A stretch of DNA of 64,000 nt, taken from contig JAAOMT010000603.1 in assembly GCA_016748015.1 (NCBI GenBank), positions 250,021 through 314,020 on the forward strand, given 5' to 3'. The position numbers and the translations under genes were made by a program. Under the pieces are notes generated by a model that had not been told where the DNA came from, made no database searches, and worked only from the letters and a program-made list of their open reading frames with translations. Position 1 is the stretch's first letter. Each line of letters opens with the position of its first letter. This DNA is from Geosiphon pyriformis. Lineage: Eukaryota > Glomeromycota > Glomeromycetes > Archaeosporales > Geosiphonaceae. Below are positions 1-12,201 of the stretch, piece after piece.

Positions 1-570
1 AGTGATTTCTGGTTTTAAACAAGCCCAGTGGAAATAACTTTCACATTCGTCGCAGACTATTGTATGTTCCTCATCATCTTTCTTTCCGCATACGCTGCAG
101 CCGCATTCTTTACAATTTTTTTTAGGATTATTTTTGCATCGATTACAAAAATAATCCTCTTCGGGTACTTCTTCAGAGTTGACAGGAGCTGCAACAGTTA
201 CATAAACTTCTGAAGGGTGCAAAGACACGTTCGATACCCCTATTTCAACTCCAGATGGCTCTTCAATTTTTTCGGGTTCCAACTGCTGACTTGGGCAAAA
301 ATCTTCAGTTTTGTCAATTCTTACGTGACTCTCCTCGGTCACCTCAGCTTTTAGGGAGACGAGTACAATATTTCCATTTTTGATATCATATTCAAAAAGT
401 GTATTTCCATCTTCGAGTTGCTTCCCGCCAAAAAATAGGCGGAGACGATGGACCGGATAATCTTTTTCGCCCAAAGCTTTTGAAATATAAGGTCGCACTT
501 CACTCACGTCTTGGGTAAACTTGGCTTCAATTTTTTCTCGCTTACCTTCAGCGACCACTGTGAAATACAT
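1..570 (-). CDS. UHRF1-like UBL-PHD protein, N-terminal part, runs off the window
   Basis: An open frame of 190 codons starts at ATG 570-568 and continues past base 1 without a stop. Residues 1-75 form a ubiquitin-like domain with the block GGKQLEDGNTLFEYD, very close to the UBL of UHRF1. Residues ~147-190 are a cysteine-rich PHD finger (CNRC, CKECGCSVCGKK, then CDECESYFHWACL). This order matches UHRF1/ICBP90, in which a tandem Tudor domain, the PHD finger, an SRA/YDG domain and a RING finger read histone marks and hemimethylated CpG and ubiquitinate histone H3. Here the linker between UBL and PHD (~70 residues) is acidic and too short for a full tandem Tudor domain. Whether SRA and RING follow cannot be seen. 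The function in DNA methylation maintenance is therefore inferred from the family. The next upstream feature is an AT-rich island, so the promoter lies within 571-1130. Confidence 0.82.
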   Translation of the reverse strand, partial: MYFTVVAEGKREKIEAKFTQDVSEVRPYISKALGEKDYPVHRLRLFFGGKQLEDGNTLFEYDIKNGNIVLVSLKAEVTEESHVRIDKTEDFCPSQQLEPEKIEEPSGVEIGVSNVSLHPSEVYVTVAAPVNSEEVPEEDYFCNRCKNNPKKNCKECGCSVCGKKDDEEHTIVCDECESYFHWACLKPEIT

Positions 571-1130
571 ATTTTAGAAAAGAATACTCTACCTTAAACA
601 AATTTCTCGAAAGTTGACGATAGTTCAGTTTTTGTTATAATGTTACGCGTATCTTTCATCTTATTTTTTACGTGTACCAATTTTAGTAACCGATGAAAAG
701 ATTTTTGATGATCAGTCCGAAATTTGGAAATTAAATATTTATTCAATATAAACTTTCTAAAATACTATCCGGAATTCTCTGGCATAACGTTTGGCTGCTT
801 CTTAATATCTATCAATAAAATTTAGTTCACAATGAAGTTTAGGATATGTGTTCTGCTTTTTCAATTACTTCTGCATGCATAACAAAAAGTGTTTTTGTTT
901 TTGCATTCTTTGCATTCTTTGCATTTAGCCAAATGTCTTTCTAATGGCCATTTTTCTCTTTTTAATAAAACTTGATGGATTCCTTTAGGTTGTTTTCTTA
1001 ATTTTTCATTAGAATAATTTAATGAAAATACCATGAATTAATATCGATTATTTGGTTCAAAAATATGTATCATGCATTTCTGGTTGTTTTTCACCAGATT
1101 TAAGACCTATTTACTGTGCTATTAAAGCAT
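571..1130. other. 5' flank of the UHRF1-like gene
   Basis: Non-coding, moderately AT-rich. It should contain the promoter of the minus-strand gene ending at 1. The only structure seen is a 9-bp unit (tttgcattc) repeated about three times at 900-926. No other gene is recognised. Confidence 0.4.
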
Positions 1131-4100
1131 TTTTTTGGTATGTTGCATGATTTGAACTGTTATTAAAAGTAAAACACTTATACAATTTAAATAAAGCACT
1201 TTAATTAAATATTTAATTTAATATTAATTATTATCTTTTTCTGGCTTTAAATAACAACATCTTTTTTTGAAAATGTTGGATGATTTTGAATATTAACAAG
1301 TTTAAGTTATAGTTTTTATTTACTTTTATAAAAAATTTATTGACCATAATTAATCTTTTGTTTTGTGTTTTAAATAATAACAATTTTTTATTTTTTGCTC
1401 GAATTTATTTTTTGTTAATATTAAAATAGCATATATACTTATTATGTGTTATTAATATATGCTATTCTTAAAAATAAACAAAACTTTAATGATATTTTTT
1501 TTTATATTTAATTATAATTTTTTTTGCAATTTTAATTTTATTATATTTTGTAATATATAATTATATCTTTATTATTCATTATTTTAATTTTTGTTTTTTC
1601 TTAATATAATATTAATAATATATTGTTAATTATTTAAATATCTAATTTGTTATACATGTTAAATTTTATTATTAATAAATATTATTGTTATAACTTTTAA
1701 ATTAAATATTTATTTTACTATAATTATATATTATTTAATTATTAATATATTTAAAAATTAAATTTTTATTTTACATTAAATTAAATTAATTATTATTAAT
1801 TTTACATAAATTTTTTTTAATTAATATTATTAAAAGTTTTTTATTTTTAATTACAGTTAATAATTTTTAATTTACTATTTTTATATTGTTATTAAAATTT
1901 AGTTTAATTTTATTAATATAATATTGTTTATAAAAGATTTTTAAAAAAATATTATTTAAATTTAAATTTGTTTAAAAAATTGTTATTTGGCTTTAACTAT
2001 AAAAAAATTTTAAATATAATAATTTAAATCTTAAAAAATTGTTTTTATAATTAATTCAAGATTATTTGCTTAATAATTTTTTACTTTATTGCTTTTTAAA
2101 ATACAAAAACTAACAATTATATTTTTAATCTTATAAATTCAAAAATTAGTATTTTTTTAATTAAAAACAATATTATTTTTTGGGATTTATTATTTTAAAA
2201 TAACTAATAAATTAATAATTAATAGCTAAACAATTATAAAATTTATTAGTTTACAATACAAAAAGATAAAAAATTGTTTATAAATATAATTTTCAATAAA
2301 TTATTTATTATTTTAAAAAACTTTGGTTAATTTTAATTTAAATTGGTTAAATTTTGTTTAAATTGCTTAAAATTTATTTAAAATATATAAAATTTAGTTT
2401 AAATTGTTCTTGTATTCAAAGTTTAAAGTTTTGTATATTTTAATTAGAATATTTTATTATATTTATAAATCAAAAACAATTGTTTTATAATAATTTAATA
2501 TAAAAATTAAAATATTATATTAATAATAATTTTTTAATATTTATAAGACTAGAATTTGTAAAATAATTTATAATACTAAAATTATATTGGTAATTTTAAT
2601 TAAATAGTTTAATTTTATTATTTATTTTTTTTAAATAACTTTTTATTTTAAGATTAATCTTATTAAAAATTGTTAACTTATTAAAAAAACAAAAAAACAA
2701 AACCAAATTTTATTAATTGTAATTAAATAATACAGATTAGACTAATTATAGTTAAAAATAATTATATTAAATTTAATTGAATAACAATTACTAATTAATA
2801 TTATTAAAGACAACAATATTTAAAAAGTTTTAATATATTTTGTTTTTTATAAAAAAAGTTTTTAATAAATAAATTATTTAAAAAAAATTAATATTATATA
2901 ATTAAACACTAAAAATTATGTTATTTTACTTAAATAAATTATTTATAAAAATATTAATAACAAAAATATTCAAAAAATAATACAAAAAACTACAATAGCA
3001 AAATATAAAACAAAATTAAATATTATAATAAATTTTACAATCTTAAAAAAAAACAAAAAATTTAACAAACTTAATTTTAATAATAATATAACTTTATATT
3101 AATAAAATTATGTAAAAATTTAATTAAATTTTAAAATAAACAATTTTAATTTTGTAATACATAATATTAAAATAAAAATTATTTATTTTAAAAAATTTTA
3201 ATAATTAATATTTATTTTTAAGTATTATTAAAACCAATATTATAACTAGTTTTTATAAATAATATTTTATAATTTATATTGTTATATATTGGTTTTATTT
3301 AAAAAATTTTGGTTAATTTAAAAGTTTTTGATTTAAATTATTTGTATAAAAAACAAAAATTTAATAATTTAATAATTTTTCAATATTTAATATATAATTT
3401 ATTTATTTTTTTTAACAAATTTATTTTGGTGTTTTTTATTTTTCTAATAAGTTATTTAATTTTAATAAATTAATTTATATTTATAATAAGTAATTTTAAC
3501 AACAATAATAAACAAATAAAAAATAAAAAATTAGTATTTTATTAATAACTATAATAAAAAACCATTAATTTAAAATAATTATATTTAAATTATATTTTTG
3601 ATATTTGTTATTTTGTAGTAATTATAAATCAATTATAATAATTAGAATTTATAATATTGTTTTAATAATAATATTTATTAAAATAATTTTAAGAAAATTT
3701 TTCGATTTTTTTATTAAATAAATTATTTTTTTAAAATTTTTTTAAAATTTTTTATCTTTTATTATTTATATATATATATATATTTTTAGTAATATAAAAT
3801 GATTTAATATTTTTAATTGTTTTTTTATTATTTTACTATTATTTTAATATTTTTTAATGCTATATTATTTTTAATACTGGCTAATTCAATATTATTTTAG
3901 CTATTTTTATTGTAAGTAATATTAGAAGTATTTTAAAAAATATTGTTTTTTTGTTGTTTTATTTTTTTGGTTATTTAAACAATAAAAAAATAATTAATAA
4001 TAAAAAATAATAGCTTAATTACCAATTTGTGATTAAAATTTTTAAAACTTTTACAGTATTAACAATTATTTTAGACCAGTTATATAAAAATAGATTATAA

Positions 4101-4670
4101 TTAAATTATATTTATTAATACAAAACAAAATAAAATAAAAAAAATAATTTTTTTTAAAAAAACATTTATTTATTAAAATATAATTATTGTTTAATTTATT
4201 AAATATTTGTGAAAATTTTAATTAATATAAATATTGTGTTTTTTTTTAAAACTTGTTTTAAAAGTTTTAATAAATATGGTTTAATAAAAGTAATAAATTT
4301 TGTATATTTTTATTTAATTTCAAGTAAAAAAAAAAAAAATTGATTTATATTCAAAAAATTTTACATAATGTAATTTAAAAAATTGTATTTTTATATAATT
4401 TAAAATTTTCAAATCTAATACAAAAAATTCATTTTAAAAAAAAAGAAAAAAAATATTATAAAAAATATTTTACAATAATTGTAAAACAATAAAAATAAAA
4501 ATAAAAATAGTTTTAAATATTTTATAAATATTGGTTATTTTAAATTTATGTTTAAAATAAAAAAGAAAATAAAAATATTAATATAATAGTATTTAAATTA
4601 AAAATAAAAACTATTTGTATAGATTTGGTTATATAAATATATTAACTTAATTTGTATTTATTCAGATATA
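1131..4670. repeat. AT-rich island 1 (decayed repeat DNA)
   Basis: About 3.5 kb in which many 60-base lines hold only 1-5 G or C, far more AT-rich than the introns and spacers of nearby genes. No coding frame survives and CpG is almost absent. A segment around 3945-4080 aligns by eye with 22535-22690 in island 3 (shared core attaataataaaaaataata), so at least part of the island is a decayed dispersed repeat. The right edge is cut by the Tc1/mariner element that begins at 4671. Confidence 0.7.
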
Positions 4671-4687
4671 CAGTTTGATAAGAAAAA
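4671..4687 (+). repeat. Left terminal inverted repeat of the Tc1/mariner element
   Basis: CAGTTTGATAAGAAAAA, paired with 5860-5876 with two transition differences; preceded by the target TA. Confidence 0.8.
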
Positions 4688-4859
4688 AATTGGAATATAT
4701 AAAACTAATTATTATGTCTTAACTAATATACCATATTACATAAAACAACTATTATTAGAAAATCAAATAACATATAATTTTATTAAAAAAAATTAATAGA
4801 AAATTCTTTTACTATTAATCCAATTAAAATAAATTCAAAAATATCTTATCACTCTTCTT

Positions 4860-5715
4860 TCATAAATCTTTCTAATTCACTATAATTTTAAGACATTTTT
4901 TTTTTCTACATTCTTTTTAACAATAGCCCAAAGGTTTTTTTATTGGGTTTAAGTCGGGAATTATTAAATGACCATCTTAACAATTTAATTGTATTCTTAA
5001 CAATAAATTCTTTGGCAAGCTTGCTAATATGCTTGGAGTTGTTATCTTGTTGGAATCCCCAATTATTCCCCAGCATTGCTCTAATTTCAGGTAAGTGGTT
5101 ACGAAGAATATTTATATAAAATTAAGCATTCATTATTTGAACAAAACAGAATAAACTAGTTTTTCCTTTTTCATAGAAACCCCCCCTCCCACATGAGAAT
5201 TTTTATTCGATCTTTAGACATAGAACAAATTGGTCGAGTACCTTTATGTAAACGTTTTACCATGTTTTGAAAAAGTTGAAAAGATGTTTTGTCAGTAAAA
5301 ATTGTTCTTTTCCAATCGTCGTTTAGATGTTTTTTGGCCCATTCTACATGTTTTCGCTTATGCTCTTCAGTCAGCATTGGAATTGGTCTAGGAAGACTTT
5401 TTTTATAATCAAGGTTGGATAAATGATTTTGACTAGTAACATGAAAAACATTTATTCTCTTCTTAGGTCAACTTTATTACTAAATATCTAGACAAAACTG
5501 AAAAATCTCTATGAAGCATTTCCCGTAATTTTTCTTGGCCGATCATTACCATTCGCATGCTTTATTGTTCTTTTTTTTTTGAGTTTTTCGAGGATAATAT
5601 AAATTGTAGAAAGAGGTATATTCATTTTATTCTGTATTTCTTTTGCCTTTCGTATTCCTTGCTTCCAAAAATGTAATACGACTTGCCATTGCATTTCTTG
5701 CTTTGAAGTTGGCAT
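4860..5715 (-). pseudogene. Tc1/mariner transposase, broken
   Basis: The N-terminal piece (5715-5509) is a helix-turn-helix region with IRKAKEIQNKMNIPLSTIYI, the DNA-binding part of Tc1-type transposases. The middle piece (5377-5171) contains WKRTIFTDKTSFQLF, where the first catalytic Asp of the DDE/D triad sits. Further on, in other frames, FQQDNNSKH (second Asp) and a degraded form of the PDLNPIENLW block can be read near 4950. At least two frameshifts and several stops separate the pieces, so the gene is dead. Its position between inverted repeats with TA flanks confirms the family. Confidence 0.82.
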
Positions 5716-5859
5716 TTCAAAGACAAGTTTTAAAAAAAACTATTAGTTAATACACAAGAAAATGTTTTTAGAGCTCAACCACTTACCTAATATTCTGTTT
5801 CCATTTTTACAAAACTTACTAAAAATGGTTAAATCAAATACAATCTTAGTAGATTCATA

Positions 5860-5876
5860 TTTTTCTTATCAGGCTG
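5860..5876 (-). repeat. Right terminal inverted repeat of the Tc1/mariner element
   Basis: On the minus strand CAGCCTGATAAGAAAAA; followed on the plus strand by the target TA at 5877-5878. Confidence 0.8.
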
Positions 5877-6168
5877 TAGATTTTGACAATTTAAATATAA
5901 AAATTGGTCAAAAATTAGAATACAAATAATTAATCAATTAATTACAATAATTTTAAAAAATTCTATAATAAAAAACATTTGCAAAATAACAAAATTAAAT
6001 TATATTCATAAATTGAAAATTGAGATAAATTAATAAAAATTATATTCATTGATCAGTGACTTTTTTTATCTTAATCTTTGCATTGAATTTAAATTAAATG
6101 ACTAAATAATTTAATTCATCTATTCTAAAAAGTATAAAAAAACTAAAATTTAATAAAAATAATAATAT

Positions 6169-9100
6169 TTATTTGGAATTTAATTCATTCATCTCCTGGG
6201 GTTTAACCGGTGACCATTTTTTTTGAACACGTAACCAAATAAAGACACCATAAATTCGACAAATTAAATTCATGCTCAAAATTATTGAACTCATAGTAAG
6301 ACTTATTAGTGGAATAATATTGTATGCGAAGGTGTTTCGATGATAAAAAACCTATTTGAAAATAATTATGTAAGATATTTAATTTAATCAAGCATTGAAA
6401 ATTTTCATTTAGTTAAAAATACCTGAATTATAAATTGTGGAACATCTTCAATGAAAATATTAATACCACTACCCCAGAAGATTAAATTATCAACTCTGTT
6501 AGATATTGGGGCATTAAAAATATCAAAGTTGGCATATTTCGAATAGAGGAGATTTAGAGCATCAATATCGGCAGAGGAGAGCAGAGTAAATAACGCAGCG
6601 GGTTTTGCATGTTTCCGTAACCACAAAACATATTCATCATTTATGGTAATCTCCGTAATTACGATGTACGCTGCTAGTCCACTATTAAAAAGAAAAGGTA
6701 GGACTAGAAAAAGAATGCTGATTGATAAAAGAATTAATAAAGATTTTTGTAGATTTTAAGGAATTTACTAAAGATTTGAAAAATTTGAGGATTACCTTGG
6801 TAAATATAAATCTCTCACATCTTTTCCATTATTTATAACAAATATAATATCGACTACAACATCGATTAGAATCAATGTAATAGAAACAAAGATAAAATTT
6901 TTACCCTAAAATTATAAAAGTTTTTAGATATTTATTTAATTTTAAATTTCAAACCAGCAATAATTCTAATATACTGTAATTATAAAAAAGTTAAATACCT
7001 CGGGATTTTTCTTTCTTCCTATAAAATATAGGGCCATTAATGTTACTGCAATAATAGCAATTGCAATTAACTTTAATTTATTTTCTTCCCAAAGATTAGC
7101 TAAAGAAATAGTGTAAGTACAGATATATTAGATATGTAATTTAATAGAAATCAAGTATTGAAGATTAAATTATGATCACTCACGTTTAACTTGGAACCCG
7201 TAAGTCTCATCTAAAAAACCTGTATGTGAATAAACGCTAATGGGAGTGAGCCATTTGTTTTTAACCATTATATCGAGATCATTTGCAATTTCCATAGGAT
7301 TTCTTTCCAATTTATCTTTTACTGAGGAAATTTTGAGTTGTAATATTTTGTGGCCTGCTGATACTGATTTATCAGTCTTATGATTAATGATTTCGATACG
7401 ATGTCTTTCAACTGGAATGGTTAAAGCCAATTGATCTTCAAGTGTCTCGAAAAATCCACTGCTGTTTCTACTTTCGGTGAAATTCGAGGTTCCGTTTGTA
7501 TTCAGACGCAAAAGTCCAGTCAGGGTAGCTTAAATTAATAAACATTATGTATTTTAGTTAGACAACGATATTCAATATTTTTAAAAGAAAATAAGCAATA
7601 AACCTTCTTACCTGCATGTTTGCTTTTTTCTCGTCCATCTAAACAAACGAGCGAACGAACGAATTAATGAATGAATGAATGAATGAATGAATGAATGAAA
7701 ATTTAAAATGAATCTCCTAGAAAGCAAAAAAATAAAATGTACATTTACCTGTTTTAAATTGCCAAATATTTCTACTGATTCCTTTAATGGCTTCCTTATA
7801 TTTTGCATCTTTTACAAAATTATTATCGACGACTATAAAATAATCTTTATCCGGTTGATTAAATGTACTTTCTAATACTGTTTCTGCTATGATAGTTTTC
7901 TTATCCGAATCCACACGACAATTCTTTCCAGAGATACTCTGTCGTAGAATTGGTATAGTCTCATTGATTTGATAAATAGAAATATTGTTGTTATTGTTGT
8001 TGGATAATGAGATTTCATTAGAATAAGTGATATTTATTTCGCGCCACCCCAATGGAATTATCGTATTAAGACGAGGGTAAGTAATTTCGATCAAAGGATT
8101 TTCATATCCAGTGTCTATTCAAATAAAAAAATTAATAAAAATTATGAAACTCTATAAAAATATCACCATTCAATCTTACCGTTTTTTAAAAAATGTGGTA
8201 AATTCTTGGAATATATTGTAATATTGTTCTTTCCTAATGTAGCAGTTAAGAAAGTATTGTTTGGTAAGATACCCCAGGCATTAAAAGCGGAACCATCGGA
8301 GGAAGTGTTCCATGAATCCTTCTGTTTTCCAAATTGGTCACTTAAAGTAAATTGGTAAGGATCAGACAATTTCTGGGTTTGAGTAATTTTTCCCCCATAA
8401 GGCAGTGGATTTTCCCATGAAAATCGCCCATCTGGCCCAGATTTATAAATCGTGTCATATTTTAACACTGCTCCACTTTTAAGAAATGATATTGTAAATC
8501 CACGGATTTCTCCATGTACAGATTCCATTGTAGTTATCATCAGTAAACAAAAATAACCCAAATCATCTATTTGAGCAGCACATCCGATCGACAAATCAAT
8601 TGCGTCATATTGATCGAGTAGAAAATGAGGACTAAAATCAGTTGTTTCTGGCTCCCAAAATGTGACGTATACTGAATATCTTGTTATGTTTATACTGGGA
8701 GAATCAGAAATGGGAGAATTATTAACAAATATATGCATATCCAAAGCCTCCTTCAGTTGTGGCAAAAAAGGAATTAGATGTCAAATTTCCTTCCAATTTA
8801 AGTATTGTAGAATTAAAAATTGGATTGACATTTTGATTGGATTCAGTCCTAGATATAAATTAAATATGGAAAAATTATTAGGATTTATATATTGAATATT
8901 TTCAAATTTTATATTTATTAACTTACGGAATATTATAAATAGTCCACCCTATTTCTGTTATATTATCATTTTGTTTCCAAATAAGAAATTTGTCATTTTG
9001 GATATCATTAATTATACACTTGTACCCTGTACCTAATTCTATATCACTAGGTAAAGCGTTATGCATTATCAATATTATTTTTTATTTTTAAAATTAAGCA

Positions 9101-9518
9101 GATTTTATTTCAAAGAGTTATTTAATAGAAACCTTTGAACTAATGTTCCGTTCCATAAGAATATTTTGCCTTGATTTCCATATTCTACCAAAAGATAATT
9201 AGAGTTAAGAGGATAAATGTCAGTTATATTACTCTTGCCTCCATAATCTTTTTCTTCGTTTCGAGACAATTGGCCGTTAGGTGTAAGTTTAAAGTATGCG
9301 TAATAATTGGTAACAATATTATTAGTACACTCTAAAATAATTGTTCCATCTTGCTGAAAATAAATTATTTCCCTAATGTAATTACATCTCTTTGTATCAA
9401 TTGGGTATACTGTTTCATTAATTGATGAACTCTTAATAACTAAAATAAAAAAAGATAAAAATATTGAAATAATCAAGAGGTAATGATTAAAATAAACGAT
9501 GAATAAAAACTGCTTCAT
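6169..9518 (-). CDS. Large membrane protein with secreted ectodomain and four C-terminal TM segments (receptor-like family)
   Basis: Ten exons by splice sites and frame: 9518-9133, 9046-8927, 8848-8180, 8114-7749, 7638-7612, 7528-7184, 7099-6999, 6905-6796, 6717-6423, 6351-6169. The product is ~866 residues. Residues 1-32 form a signal peptide or anchor. A long ectodomain with many N-glycosylation sites and repeated short beta-like blocks follows. Four hydrophobic segments come in the last five exons (around LKLIAIAIIAVTLMALYFIG, FIFVSITLILIDVVVDIIFV, ILFLVLPFLFNSGLAAYIVI, and the last exon), with the motif FIEDVPQFIIQ before the last. I recall this architecture and the end motifs from a large Rhizophagus family of unknown function. 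Exon lengths sum to 2602, one more than a multiple of three: the reading frame shifts near 8740-8790 (EGGFGYAYI in one frame, FVNNSPISDSP in the next). That is either a pseudogenising indel, an assembly error or a missed splice. Exon 5 is only 27 nt. The function is not known; sensing is a guess from topology. Confidence 0.72.
7661..7699 (+). repeat. Tetranucleotide microsatellite (GAAT)n
   Basis: About eight to nine copies of a tgaa/gaat unit inside the intron between the 27-nt exon 5 and exon 4 of the membrane protein gene. It explains the low-complexity peptide read there on the minus strand. Confidence 0.85.
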
Positions 9519-10560
9519 TTTTTGAAAAAAGTTATTTTTCTTTGCAGAATAAATTTTTTGAATAGATTAGTTTTTTAGTTTTATCCTTAATTTTATTCTT
9601 AAATACTCTATCATCGGGAAAACTTAAAATCAAATATAGTTAAGATTACATTTATATCATGCTAACTATTTTTTAAAAGAAAAAATTACTTGAAGGATTG
9701 CTATTAAATCTAAAAATATTAATTCTTTGATATTGCCTTTTGAAGTTATCAAGACCCGGATTAAATTTTATGAAAATTAGCCTAAATCAAGTAGATTGAA
9801 TCAACCACCCAGCTAAAATTTGTAAATATAGCTATGTATATAAACATTTAAAGCTTAGATTTACTCCACGCTCAATTTATTGAAAGGATTAAAATATTCC
9901 CAAAAAATTCGAACAATCAGCCATTATTATTATAACTTATCGTTTAGGGCTTAGTTAACTATTGGTTTATGAACCATAGAAAAAGCACCAATACACCACA
10001 CTCTTTTAAACACATTGAAATAAGTCGATTCATAAAAAACATAACTATTACGTATTGATATCATTAAATGAACTATAAATAAACACAAATTGTTTTTTTT
10101 TCTATGATAATGAATGAAAAAGTTACCACATATAAAGCCTTTTTCATTTTTTATCCCATGTGATAAATTTCATTTTCACTATTTTTAAAGCGGGAATCAA
10201 ATTTACAGCTTTGTATATAATTTAAAATAGAAATGAACCTATCAGTTAAAGAAAATAGCTAATCTATATATCTTAACTATAGAATAAAATGTTAAAAAAA
10301 GGTGTTGATGGTTGTCGCAAGAAAACTACGGAACATGTATTGAGAAAAGTTAGGTTAAAATGTTTATAAAATTTTCTTTGTTTGCAAAAGAAAAACGGCC
10401 AGTTTATTCAAAAAACAATTGGTTTAATTAATAAAGTTAGTTAGATTGTGAAAAATATTTAATTTGATCGATTGGCTATAGCTTGAAAATTTTTATTAGG
10501 TAATAACTTGGTTGGCTATTATACGATTAAATGGTTTACATTTGCTGGTAACTTGTGGTT
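9519..10560. other. Spacer upstream of the membrane protein gene
   Basis: Ordinary AT-rich spacer with no convincing coding frame or RNA gene. It should carry the promoter of the minus-strand membrane protein gene near its left end. Confidence 0.4.
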
Positions 10561-11539
10561 TGAATTTGCATGTTATAAAAAAATATTTTAATTAAAATTG
10601 TGTTTTTTTCTAGTCTTGACAAAAAGATTTAATTCAAAGATAAAAAGTAAATTTATAATAAAGATTATCCAAAAAATCAGGTGTTAATATAAGTTTAATT
10701 ACAAATCTATAAAATGTATTATTAGTGTATATTGTTTAAAAGGATAAAAGCAACAGATTTTATTAATATAAAAATTTAATACACACAAACTTTTTTAATA
10801 ATTAATTCATATTGAATTTATAAATAAAAGTTTTATTATTTAGTTTTTATAAACTAAATGTAAATCATTTAAATTTTACTTTTATAAGACATATATATCT
10901 ATTACAATAAACTTAACTTATGTATTTTTTATATGTGACCAACCACTTAAACCAGTTAAACTAATTAAATTTTTATAAATATCAAGTTTAATTTTTATAA
11001 AAAATTACTTAAATTTATTAATTATATTTAAAACAATCTGTGTCAAATGTTTTTATTTATCTTTTTTATAATTAGTCTTAAATATAATATATATAATTAT
11101 TAATTTATATTTTATATTTTAAAAATTTATAATTAATTCAAAATTTAATCAAGTGTTTTCTTTTAAGTTAATAAAATTTATAATTTTAATAATAATATCT
11201 TTAATTATTTTATAAATTTAAAATTTATTTTTTAAAAACAATATATAATAATTATTTATTTTAAGTCTAATAATTTAAAATAAAATTAATATATCTAAAA
11301 TTAATAAAAAAAAAATTTTTTTTGTTTTAATTAAAAAAATTGTTTTAATAAATTGTAAAATATTAAAATTTATATTAAAAAAAATAAGTTTATATGTTTT
11401 AATAGTAATTTTTTTTTTAAAATAAATAAAAATTTTAATTTAAATTATTAAAATTTTTTTATTGTTATATATTTTTAAAGTTTTGTATAATTTAATTATA
11501 ATATTTATTATACTTGTAAATTAATATAATAACTAAAAC

Positions 11540-11577
<38 letters not shown>

Positions 11578-11783
11578 TTGTAAAATAATAAAAAATACTA
11601 AATTAATAAAAATATGTAATTTTTTTTTATTTTCAATCAGTAATTATTATTAAATATGTAATTCATATTTAATAAAGCAAAATAAATAAATAGTAAATTA
11701 ATTAAAAATAACTTTTTATTAAAAGTGTAATTTTAAATTATATAATTATTATTTGTTATATTTAAAATTTTATAAAAAAAAAA

Positions 11784-11828
<45 letters not shown>

Positions 11829-12050
11829 TTAAAATTCAAATATTAAGAATAAAATTTTTAAACAAATATTTAAACTTAAAAACTTTATTATTTAAAAAAA
11901 AAAAACCAAATTGAATATTATAATTATTTTAAGCATATTTAAATTAAAAATGTCTTCTTAAATAATTTTGTAATTATAATAAATAATTATTACATAATTT
12001 TTAATTAATTAATTATATTTATGTAAAATTGTAATTAACAGCAAAAAGAT
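10561..12050. repeat. AT-rich island 2 with trinucleotide microsatellites
   Basis: Extreme AT content with an (AAT)n tract near 11540-11575 and a (TTA)n tract near 11787-11827. At 10921-10960 a segment reads tttttatatgtgacc then aaccacttaaacc. It matches the LINE tail at 59591-59627 (ttctacatgtgacc, agccacttgggcc) with only C/T and G/A differences over the core. This suggests the island, or part of it, is a mutated copy of that element. Confidence 0.7.
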
Positions 12051-12201
12051 CAAAAAATATTACGTCACGCGTTACAAAATTTATCAAACACAACATATCC
12101 AGTAAAACCAGTAAAGTTAAAGATTTCGTGAGACAAATTAAACTCTAGAAATTAATGAAAGGCACTTTCCTTTTGCTAGACTTTTTGAATCATTCTGAAA
12201 A

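Larger units (their letters stand above)
4671..5876 (-). mobile_element. Degenerate Tc1/mariner element with TIRs and TA target duplication
   Basis: The left end reads CAGTTTGATAAGAAAAA and the right end, on the other strand, CAGCCTGATAAGAAAAA: 15 of 17 bases match as terminal inverted repeats. Both ends are flanked by TA (4669-4670 and 5877-5878), the target duplication expected of Tc1/mariner transposons. The 1206-bp length fits the superfamily. It encloses a broken transposase on the minus strand (4860-5715). The element is inactive by its frameshifts and stops and sits at the margin of AT-rich island 1. Confidence 0.85.

Noticed and set aside
11540-11830. Regular trinucleotide arrays as a possible CRISPR-like or structured repeat
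   Set aside because: They are simple (AAT)n and (TTA)n microsatellites without spacers; the organism is eukaryotic.
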